Part shown: piece by piece, positions 12,100 to 21,306 of the stretch
Numbering within the stretch: position 1 is the first letter of the stretch
How the letters are laid out: each line of letters starts with the position of its first letter
Translations under genes and position numbers: made by a program
DNA from: Austropuccinia psidii
Lineage: Eukaryota > Basidiomycota > Pucciniomycetes > Pucciniales > Sphaerophragmiaceae
Assembly: GCA_023105745.1 (NCBI GenBank)
Contig: JALGQZ010000011.1
Span: 44,236,698-44,300,697, forward strand
Direction of reading: 5' to 3'
Length of the DNA stretch: 64,000 nucleotides
Notes under the pieces: model-generated
Told to the model about the DNA's origin: nothing
Seen by the model: only the letters and a program-made list of their open reading frames with translations
The model's database searches: none

Positions 12100-13220
12100 G
12101 GGTCCGCTCACAGCATTACACATAGGCATGCGAAATCAAAATGGTGCAATCTTATTTTCCAGAAATAAAACTTACCTCAAAGGAAATCAAACACACAAAA
12201 ACATTTAAGTCCCCTGGTTTTGGAAACCTGAAGGAAGACCCAAAAAACTGAAAATGGAGGTCCCCTCCCCCTCAATTCTATTTTAATCACGGCCTAAGAA
12301 GAGGCTCATTAAAAGGCATAGCTTCTTGATATTTTTTCTGAGGGAAATCCCCTTGATCAAGCCACATAGTTGTACTTCTTTTAAAATACTCAGTAGCTAA
12401 GCTTAGAGGTAAAGTTATCCCATACCCATCCCTAAGCTTCTCTCAGTAGCCAAGCTCAGTAACACTGTCTGAGTTATTTATAATTCCTAGGAGCTAAAAA
12501 TTGGTCAAATTCAATTCATGAACCCGCCCATTGAAAATCTAAATCCCAATTAATTCTCATTAGATAAAATGAGAATATTTACTATCCCCTTGATATTTTT
12601 ATCTAATTCCTAATATAGTAATTAACAGAGATAAATAGTATATTATGAGTGCTTTATAGATATTACTAGCTAAAGATTGGTCTTCATTATTTTAAAAGTA
12701 AGTCCTATTGACAAGGCTCTGTACTCAGTAGCCAAGCTCAGTATTATATAGAACCATAGAGGTTTCTGTTATCCCAAGTTTTCATGATAAAATTATGGAA
12801 TCCCTTCAAAAACGTTGGTAGTGTTTGCTATTATCAGTCATAATGTTATCATCAATGTTACCAGAAAGATTTTAAATACCTCAAGGTGTTACTGCTATCA
12901 GTAAAAGAAATCAAAATGTATTCTCTCCAGTTCTATATATTCATATATTTGTGTCAGGGATTAGTAAGCCATTGTTTCCATATCACAAAAAGTCTGATAA
13001 AGGCTGTTTGATATAATTTTCTGAACCAGCCACCATCAATAAAATAATTTGATTTTGAGCTCAAGTTAGGATAACTCTGAATTTTCTGGAAGGGCATTTC
13101 AGGTTGTTATAACATGCAAGAAGATCAAGGGCTAAAAGCTTAGACAGAAATTCAAACCTTTCTCCTTGCATTTCCCCTTACAGGTACTTCCCAGTTATCC
13201 CACACAAGAGGAGCTCCCAT
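12100..13220 (+). repeat. P-family LTR copy 2 (5' LTR of element G)
   Basis: Follows the P LTR block order: CCCTGGTTTTGGAAACCTGA near 12210 (where intact copies have the TATA region), AGGTCCCCTCCCCC, GAAGATCAAGGGC near 13120, ATTTCCCCTTACAGGTACTTCC near 13170 and the terminal CACACAAGAGGAGCTCCCAT. The TATA box is lost. It is followed at once by a primer-binding site and gag, so it is a 5' LTR. The left boundary is unresolved. Confidence 0.55.
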
Positions 13221-13221
13221 A

Positions 13222-13240
13222 TTTGGTGTGCCAAAAGTGG
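13222..13240 (+). other. Primer-binding site of element G (P family)
   Basis: Reads TTTGGTGTGCCAAAAGTGG just inside the LTR. The intact P element F has TGGTGTCCCAACAGTGG at the same place (62220-62236). The P family therefore uses a different primer tRNA from the T, R and B families. Confidence 0.6.
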
Positions 13241-15815
13241 TAGGAAGATAGGAATAAAACTCTGACAGAATTAAGCTTTATCTTCAAAAAAAACTTAGGA
13301 AAAGAATTCAAGTAATATGGAAACTAATAAGTTCAAAAATCAAAAATCATCATAATTATCCAATTCATAATAATCATAATTAAAGAATTATTATTATCCA
13401 ATTGAAAAATAAGAACTTACAGGATAATAATCACAAGTAGAGTATATGTATCCTATCCCAACACCAAGAAGAAAAGGAAAGTAAAAGGAGAATATTAGGA
13501 AGTTCTACTTAAACTTCATTCAATAACAAAGAAAAGTAAGAAATAAATCAAAGAATTTAAAAGGAAAATGTTATAAAGTAGAACTGGATCAAAATTAAAC
13601 ATCAAACTTAACACCAATACCACCTGAAGATACTGTCTAATGACCATATACTTAGGAAAGTAAAGATGAAGAGAAAACTAAGGTCATTCAAAGAAAGATG
13701 AAGGGAATCAAACATATTGTATTGAATCAAAAAAAGAAAGAAAGAGAGGTTCATCTAAAATTATATACCTGGAGGAAGCCTTAGTGAATCAGAATTACTA
13801 AGACACATACAACCAGAAGAGTCACCATTATTACCTACACCTGGACCTAGAGCTAAATCTACCCCAGAAAAAGAAGCCAGGATTTAATATGTCCACAGAG
13901 GAGTATTTGTATCTATACCTACCTACCCAAGTACATTACATAAAGAGCTCATAAGTTCAGAGGGGCCTTTAGTAAAGATAAGGAATTGAAAACTTATTTT
14001 CCATGGTAATCAAGTTGGAAAATTAATCAAGAGAGTTGAGGAAGCTCCTGAAGTTTGAGGAACTAGTGGATAAGATATGGAAAGACAGGTCATATTTCTT
14101 GAGCATCAGATTATGTCAGAGAGAAGATTGGATAAATGCAAGGATATGAATAAAAGAATTGGGAAAAACCTAAAGAAGAATTCATCACTGAATAAAAATA
14201 GTAGAGCCTGACAGAAGGAATAGACCACAATCTTGAAGAATTTGTTTGATAATATCAAGAAAGAAGGAGAACTGAACACATTTTCAGAATGTGAGATTTT
14301 GATTAGTCAATATGAAGAGCTCTTAATTAACTTGATAAATATGAATATCTGAACGAATACATGGATCACAATAAATACCTTTATGGAATTCTGTCCTCTA
14401 AAATGAGAACATCTATAATAAATGAAATGAGGAGAGAAAAATTCATGATTTGACCAAGAGTGGAGGATATGATTAACCACACATGAATATTTTGAAGGAA
14501 TATTTAAAGCAGGAACTAGAAAAAATGTCATATCAAAGGACAGAAGTGAATATCTAGATATTAATGGAGATAAAAAAGATAATTACCAGCTACAGCTCAA
14601 TAAAAGAAGACTAGTTTTGAGGATGAAACAATGGAAAATGCCTCATATCAATTGAAGAATCTCAATAGCAAGATAAAATAGAAGAATAGCCCAGGAAATG
14701 TGCAACATCAGGAAGAGAATAAGGATTCGATGGATTTGATAAAGAAAATATAAGAGATTTATGAACCATTAATACCTCAAAAAAAGCAAACCAAGGACTC
14801 AAATCAAGTATCTCAAATTTTCAAGCCAAGGGAAGATGTCCTTCCACCATAGAATGGAGTTTTACCCTATGTTCTAGAACGGAATGTAAAACGTTTTACT
14901 GTTAAACTTTATTATTTCATGCAGGAATAAAACTCATTTGGAAGATTTACTGAGGTAGTTGATGATAAAAGAAATCAGTCACCATAAAAGGGTTTAATTC
15001 TGTATATCTCAACTGGGAAAGGCTCCCCAATGGTGAAAATTGTTCACAAAAATATTTAGTCAGTAAATCTGAAAAGGAACAAGAGAGACTCAAAAGAAAC
15101 TCAACAGAAAAGAACAAAGAGTAAGAAAAAATAAGATCAAAAAATAAACTGCTTTTATATCAATGTAAAATTTGGGTTATTGAGAACAGCCATGCATTTA
15201 AACAGCATTAGAAGAACCTCTTTGTATGCTTATGAATTTAGGAACACAAATTAAAGAATTGATAAGCAAGAAAGGTCTAAGCCTCAGACTAAACTCCTTC
15301 ACTCAAAAGAAACTATTAAATCAACATACATAATCAAAAATAAAACTTGTATGCCTGGTGGCTTCATTGAAGAAGAAAAGCTCATAATACTTACAAATTA
15401 TGGGTCATCAAAACCAGAGGAGGTTGTCAAGAATCTGGAACAAAATCAACCCAAAGCTAAAAAACCAGTTTAATAAAAAAGAATTTAATAGGAAAGCTCT
15501 AATTAAATAACCAAAAATTGAAGTGTACCAACAATCTTGAATTGAAAAAGAAGGATCAATATTGAAAAGAATCATGAAGAATGTCATGGATCAGAAAACT
15601 AATTTCAACTTAGAAAAATAGTCACCATCTCACCCAAGTTTATGCATGAGCCCAAATTTCTTCCAAAAAAGATAGGAAATATTGAATTTCTCTGGATAAA
15701 TGAACAATAAAGAGAAACCACCAACCCAATAAATAAGATTTCAAGAAAAAAAGAATAACTATTGTCCTCTTAGAAGGATTGAAGTATCAGTTGTAAAAGC
15801 AGGACATATAGTCCA
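13241..15815 (+). pseudogene. Decayed P-family gag and downstream region (element G)
   Basis: Plus-strand sequence aligns by eye with the open gag of element F: CCTACACCTGGACCTAGAGC at 13836 matches 62872, a GGAAAATTAATCAAGAGAGT segment near 14020 matches 63060, a GGATATGA...ATGAATATTTTGAAGGAATA stretch near 14465 matches 63510, and TTCAAGCCAAGGGAAGATG near 14818 matches 63865. Stops and frame changes occur throughout, so no protein is made. From about 14900 to 15815 the zinc knuckle and protease would follow; I can recognise only a degraded knuckle near 14900 and no catalytic motif. The element stops at the T LTR at 15816. Confidence 0.6.
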
Positions 15816-16942
15816 TGTCAGGTTGAGTATATTATGAATCTATCAAATATAAGTTTAAAGGTTCCAATGTTATTGCACCACCTATAATAATATGAAGGCT
15901 ATAGATTCAATTATTTTGTGGGATTTACTATAGAGCTATAGTTATGGTGAGCACTAGTGAAATCCCATGATGCAATTATTATCAATTGACTAATTTTAAA
16001 AATGGATGCTCTTATCAATACTTATAGTTATACCTGATTATTTTTCAACAGTATAATCATCTGTAAAGAATTCTATTACATAGGGATTTCTCCTTAGGGA
16101 AAATGAAGGTACATTTTTTGCCTGAGAGGGGTGATAAGAGCCTTTGGTCCTCACCACATAGGGGGAGTGAAGGCTTTTCACTCAAAAGGCTGGGCTTGTA
16201 GCTTTAACAGCCATTTATGACACTTATTGGCCTAAGATGTGGTTTTGAACCCACACCTGGTCACCTTTCCCCAATACAGGTAGCAACTCTCATCCACGGA
16301 CACCATATAAGTGTTATAGGAGGTCAGACATGTAGGATACTTTACAACATGTGTCAGTGGAGGCCATACTATTCATACTATAAGCTACCAAATAATAAAA
16401 TAGTGTTGATGTGACTTTGAAACCTAATATTCAAGGCTATGATAAAGAATCTCAAAGTATTGGTCTCCTTGCAATAAGGTGGGATTTTAACCTTGAAGCT
16501 ACCATAACGTTGTCAGTTTTGAGGATAGAGAGCTCAAAAGTGGCTAATTTTGTAGCCCTTGATGTGCTCTACACAATTCAAAAGGTATTAATGCTTTAGA
16601 CTCAATTTTTGTAATTGGAACTTTTGATGAAAGCTTTGTTATGTTATTATTCTCAATAACCTTTGCTCTAGATGTGCTGTGGTATACCATGACAGCTCAG
16701 CGAAATAATTTTTCTATTTTTATGGTAATTATTTATATGAAAGAGGATACCAATAGTATGAAATCCCCTTTGAGGGGAAGTAACAGTAAAATAAGAATGG
16801 AAGAACACAAATGATATATTTATTATGGAAATTGACCAGCAGTTTTCTCCTCCAGTTTCAACCCACTACACTATGCAACACATAATTGTGATGGAAAGTA
16901 ACCAAATCAAAGACATTTTTTAAATTTTTTATGTATATTTTT

Positions 16943-17030
16943 AGGGGGTTGGTAAACATGTGTAAGCTTTTAGTAAAAACACATAAGCCCTTAAATGTTT
17001 TTACCAATTTATGGTAAAAACACATAAGTG
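16943..17030. repeat. Left terminal inverted repeat of the MULE
   Basis: The subunit TAAAAACACATAAG appears here as a degraded copy at 16951, a clean copy at 16973, an inverted copy near 16993-17005 and another clean copy near 17014. The mix of direct and inverted subunits could fold into a hairpin and may bind transposase. Pairing with 21257-21306 is clear by eye. Confidence 0.7.
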
Positions 17031-17814
17031 ACCTTATTTTTCAAAACGAATTCCTCAGGCTCAGTTTTGAGGATTTTGTTTAATTTTTTTGCCATATTTC
17101 TCCTGACTTGGCATTTCAACATGCACAAATGTTTTCAATTTGTTTTTTTGCCAAATTTCACAAATTTGGCCAATATGCCAAAATAGCATATTTTTTTCAA
17201 AAATTCAATTAAAATCTTCTCACCTATGAATTTCCTTAACTTTTTTTGAAATGAAGGGTTCAATCCAAAGAATAAAGCACCAGAAGCCCATAGTTTTGGG
17301 AATTTGTTTTTGGTGGGACAAGTGAAGACACAAAAAGGGTTTTTTTTTCAAATGTTTTTTCCCATCATTGTAATATGCCTAATTTTAAAAATTTAATTTA
17401 ATAACCTCCCACTTATGAATATCCTCATTTTTTTTAAATTGAAGGGTTCAATTTGGACAATAAAGCACCACTAGCCCATGATTTTGGGGAATTGTTTTGG
17501 TGGGACAGAAAGTGCAGGGGCAATAAGTGTATTTTTTCAGAATTTTTTTCCTTGTTTGTAATATGACTATTTCTAAGTACAAACGTTCCACATGATTGAT
17601 AAAAAAGGAGACTGAGGTGGGATTTCAGCAATAAATATGACTGAGGAGGGGGATAATTGGCATAAATTGTCTATACAAAAATGCATCAATCAGACTCAAC
17701 CTCCAAAATAGTGGGTTTTTTCTGAGAGGGGGGAGGGGGATTGGACAAATACAACATTCTGTGTTTCTTCAATTTATCAGCTCACCCCAGGGCTTGTGGC
17801 TGGGCATGAATCTC

Positions 17815-18309
17815 CTAATTCACAGTGATGGGGGAGACTAGATATAATTTAGCAATGTTTATGTCCAAAGGAACAAAATGAGCACAGCTATCCAAGAAGC
17901 AGATGGAATTGGGAGGATTATCATTTGTAGGACATGAATAAGGGAAAAAATAAAAAGATTGGACAGTTGAATAACAGAAAACTGGTCTTCTATACTTATT
18001 TGCAATTTGGTCCCCCATGTCAGGCATGGACAACCACTTGCTTTTTGGAGCCTGGCCAACATCTTCATACCATCCGATTCTGTCCAAATAAGAGGATACT
18101 GAGGGAATTAAAGTGTTCATGGCTTCATAAAGGTCTTGATTTTGTTGAATTTCTTCAGCCAAGTCACCTCTGACATCAGCCCATTGATCTTGAGTCTTGT
18201 AAATGAAGTGGGATACTGTTCTGTAGCCACAGTTTCCATAACCCTGGACATTGATGGCCTTGAAGGTGTATTTCAATATAAGCTTGAGCATGTATTCTGA
18301 GCCAGTTAT
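17815..18309 (-). CDS. OTU-family cysteine peptidase domain, last exon of the MULE gene
   Basis: Open minus-strand frame of about 160 codons ending at the stop at 17815. It has an AINVQGYGNCGYRTVSHFIY box holding the catalytic Cys and, near the C-terminus, DSCAHFVPLDI holding the catalytic His. Spacing and the intervening WADVRGDLAEEI and DMGDQIANKYRRPVFCY segments fit OTU deubiquitinases. The usual Asp of the DGNC motif is Tyr here, so activity is uncertain. The exon start is set by an ATTTTATCAG acceptor (18310-18319). It lies just 3' of a CCHC knuckle in the same transcription direction, so it is probably the tail of a transposase-OTU protein. It could remove ubiquitin from host or transposase proteins; that is inference. 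Confidence 0.65.
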   Translation of the reverse strand: MTGSEYMLKLILKYTFKAINVQGYGNCGYRTVSHFIYKTQDQWADVRGDLAEEIQQNQDLYEAMNTLIPSVSSYLDRIGWYEDVGQAPKSKWLSMPDMGDQIANKYRRPVFCYSTVQSFYFFPYSCPTNDNPPNSICFLDSCAHFVPLDINIAKLYLVSPITVN

Positions 18310-18379
18310 CTGATAAAATAAGTTCAAAAGATGAATAAATATCAAAATAAACAACAGAAAATTACATTAAAAAGAATCA

Positions 18380-18760
18380 GAAAATCACAAAAAGCTTGGA
18401 GCATTCATCACTTGTGTGATAATTACTTTGACAATGCTCACAGGTCAAGTCAATTGCATCATTATCTTCAAACTGGTTTCAGGCTTGTGTGATTTTCTTT
18501 GTGAGGTTTTGCTTCCAATTGCCAATCTTCTGGACCTTCTAAGAATGACTTCTGATTTATTTAATTCAGTTTCTGAGGGTAGTGAATATGATGAGCTAAT
18601 TGATTTAGATAATGAGTCCTCAGAATCTTCAGAATCTTCAGATGAGTCCACTTCCATAATTGGAGAGGGGAAATTTGACTGTGATCTTGATGTTGTTGTG
18701 CTGGTCACTTTTTATGGGGGTCCTTCTCTTCTCTTGGATTGACTTTCAATTATTTCAAAT
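18380..18760 (-). pseudogene. Linker and CCHC zinc knuckle of the MULE protein
   Basis: The frame at 18445-18708 encodes a serine/acid-rich stretch (EDSEDSEDS) then a basic RRSRRLAIG patch. One frame over, at about 18395-18450, lies CEHCQSNYHTSDEC, a complete C-X2-C-X4-H-X4-C zinc knuckle. An in-frame stop precedes it, so either a short intron or a frameshift joins the two. The linker sits between transposase and OTU domain. The knuckle would bind nucleic acid. Confidence 0.55.
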
Positions 18761-19079
18761 CTTGAAGTTTCTCTTTTGTTTGGATTTTTTGCTTTTATTC
18801 TTGGCTCCTTGAGGTATTTCATAGATATTCTTTCATTCTAGAGGGTCTTCAAAATATTTATCAACCTCTTGACTCTTGGAAATTTAATCAAATGGGACTT
18901 TTCCAGTCAAAGAATCTTGAAAATGTTGAAGAATTGGGGTGATTTCTGCCATTGGTATTTGAAAAAGGTTTTCCCCAATAGCTTCAAATATTTTCTAGGC
19001 TTCATTCTTTCTTTCTTTTTCAACACTTTGATCATCACCTTGAAAACCAGCCTGAGAAGAATATGACAAATAAAATCAG

Positions 19080-20762
19080 CTAATAAGAAAATAAAATAAG
19101 AATTAGAAATTGAAAAACCCTCACAGGCAAATTCAAATGCCATTGAGGATTGAAGTCTGATATTTCAAGCCTTTGGCACTTGTCAAATGCCTTTTGAGTC
19201 TTATGTTTGCAAGAAATGCCTTGATAATTGTTGTGTTTTTTGGTGCATTTTTCATTGGGAGGAAATTTGGTTTTGTAATTGTCAAAGGCCATCTGAAGAG
19301 CATAATGAGACACCTTGCCATTGAGGGCACAGATATGTGGAGGAAAATTCTTGACATGGACAATCATTTCTTTGGAGATTCTGTTGATAATTCCAAAAAA
19401 ATTGTTTTCTGAATGCCATGTGGAGAGACCTAACTACCTCCAGGAGAGTACCAGTGGACCTTAAGAGCCAACGTGTCACCATGGCATGGGCACCTTCACC
19501 GCTGGAGGTGGAGCCCACACCCAGGTGGCAATGGTGGTTTGTCCAGGCTGGCACATAATACTCCTTTAGAGGAAGCCAGGTATTTTCCAAATACAGCAAG
19601 ACTTCAGGATTTTCGACTTTCTTTTGAAGCTTCTTCCAGTTGTCTCTGGAAGACTTTTCAGTGGATGAATACATAACCTGAGAAATGAATCCCAAAGTCA
19701 TTAATAAAAACAAAAATAAGAAATCAAGTGAACTAAAGTGAAAGATAAAAGTATATTACTTGATTCTAAAGGCCCATAAAATTTTCAAAATCAGTTCCAT
19801 GACCAATTGTCTTCATGTAATGAGCAGACACCTCTTTATTGATGTGCCAAATGCATAGCACAAGTTTGGAGTCTTGGAAGAGCTTCTTAAGCGAGTTTTT
19901 CAAGGCCAGATCCCTGTCAATAATAATAACTGGAGGGGGGACAAGATTGGTGTTGTTAAGGACCTTTCTATGTATTGATTTAATGCCCAAGTATATGAGG
20001 GTTCAGTTTCATTGTTCATCAAAGAAAAAGCCCCAGAAAAAGTCTTATTGGTTGAGCTGAACCCAACAATATGAAAAAGGGGCATTTTGTACTTATTGGT
20101 GTTATAAGTACAATCCATAAGAATGACATGAGGAAAGCCATGAAGGAGTTTTATGGCCAGGGGGTGAGGGAAAAACAAGGAGGTAATGTGTCCCTCAGAA
20201 TCCCTTTCAGAGGCCCAAACAAAATTTTCTTGTTTGAGAGTGTCAATAAGAGCATCAATGGGCCTTCTGCCTTGAAGTTTGTCTTTCATGATTTTCTTGA
20301 CTTGGCTGTAAATGTCTTGAAGGATTACAGGCCTGTCAGACTCCCCCTGGATGCATAATTGGGCCTGAATTTTCCTTGGAATGAGCAGTGATTCAGACAT
20401 CTGAGCAATTTGGGATGTTTCTTTCCCATTGAATTTCTTGAAAAAAGGATGTGCCATGATATTTTCAGTGGCATCATGGCTATGTTCAGGATTTTTTACT
20501 TTAAGAGTCCAAGTGGTACTCTTGGCATATTTTCTGGCATAAAGTCTAAAAGGACAGTCAAGCTTTCTTGAGGTGACTGTTTTGGAGGGGCTTTTGTTGG
20601 CATTTGGGGTCCCAGACCTATCACAACCTATTTCAATTTGGTTTGGGTCATATTAGACCTCAAGGTGGACACAGCATACCCCTGAGCCCTGGCAACATTA
20701 TGAACATGCTGCCAAAGAAGCTCAAGGGTCTGAAATTCACCTTCATTGGGTGGTTGAAGCAT
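19080..20762 (-). pseudogene. MULE transposase (FAR1-type finger, DDE domain, SWIM finger)
   Basis: Probable start is the Met at 20762 (MLQPPNEGEF), upstream of a Cys/His DNA-binding region with CPFRLYARK and PEHSHDA near 20500. The frame at 19900-20457 holds the first catalytic Asp in VILMDCTYNTNKYKMPL. The frame at 19766-19990 holds the second in VIIIDRDLALKN, plus the CIWHINK segment. The frame at 19282-19713 holds the likely catalytic Glu in SGEGAHA. The frame at 19080-19367 ends with a SWIM-like GISCKH finger. Single-base shifts near 20652 and 19960 break the gene; 19713-19766 and 18760-19080 look like introns. It would cut and paste the element. Confidence 0.75.
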
Positions 20763-21256
20763 TTTTGAATGAAAAATATGTATAAAAGTGAAAAAAGGGG
20801 GATTTGGGGATTTGGAATGGGGTAAGAACCTTTTGAAATGTGAAAAAGAAGTGAAAAAAGGTGTGAAAAATGAACAAAAGTGGTTAAGCGTGAAGAAAAG
20901 TGGTTTAAATGTGGGATTAATGGATGAGGGAAGGTAAAAAATTGAAAATTGAGAGGCTTCAAAGCAGGTTGTTGTGGTGGAAAATGCAGTCTTTGGGGGA
21001 AAAAAAGAAAAAGGGGGGGAAAATCTTTGCAAAATGGCTTTGGTAATGCTGTTTTTCCAAAAAGAAAATTGGTTTGGGGTGGGGATAATGTGGATTATTT
21101 GGGTGTTTGGCCTTTTTTTTGGGGGGGGCTGGGCAAACAAATCTGAAGCAATTGGGAGTTAGAGAGGTTTTTTGGGGAAAAAACCTCTTTTGGGCATGTT
21201 TTGGTCCAATACAGGCGTTGTTGTGTTTCATTTTTAATTAAAAATGGGCCCAGGGC

Positions 21257-21306
21257 ACCCCTTACGTGTTTTTACCAGTTTGCTTATGTGTTTTTACCAA
21301 CACCCT
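21257..21306. repeat. Right terminal inverted repeat of the MULE
   Basis: Reads CTTACGTGTTTTTACC, a short spacer, then GCTTATGTGTTTTTACCAAC and ends CACCCT. It is the inverted partner of the left end with one gap and several mismatches. Two subunit copies are visible here against three at the left. Confidence 0.7.

Larger units (their letters stand above)
16943..21306 (-). mobile_element. MULE (Mutator-like) DNA transposon carrying an OTU peptidase
   Basis: A 4,364-bp element bounded by imperfect terminal inverted repeats of about 48 bp: left AGGGGGTTGGTAAAC at 16943, right GTTTTTACCAACACCCT ending at 21306. Each end repeats the subunit GGTAAAAACACATAAG two or three times. Inside, on the minus strand, are a FAR1-like zinc-binding region, MULE DDE transposase, SWIM finger, serine/acid-rich linker, CCHC knuckle and OTU domain. 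The 9-10 bp flanks TATATTTTT and GTTTTTAAT do not form a convincing target duplication. It sits inside P LTR copy 3. Confidence 0.8.

Noticed and set aside
18416..18742. Plus-strand 108-codon ORF with acidic Ser/Glu repeats
   Set aside because: Antisense of the Ser/Asp-rich linker in the MULE protein.
20763..21140. N-terminal 126 codons of the minus-strand ORF before MLQPPNEGEF, rich in Phe, Pro, Ser and Thr
   Set aside because: Low-complexity reading of an AT-rich leader with TTT and CCC runs; real transposase-like sequence starts at the Met at 20762.
16943..21306. 9-10 bp target duplication of the MULE
   Set aside because: Flanks TATATTTTT and GTTTTTAAT agree only by AT-richness; not supported.
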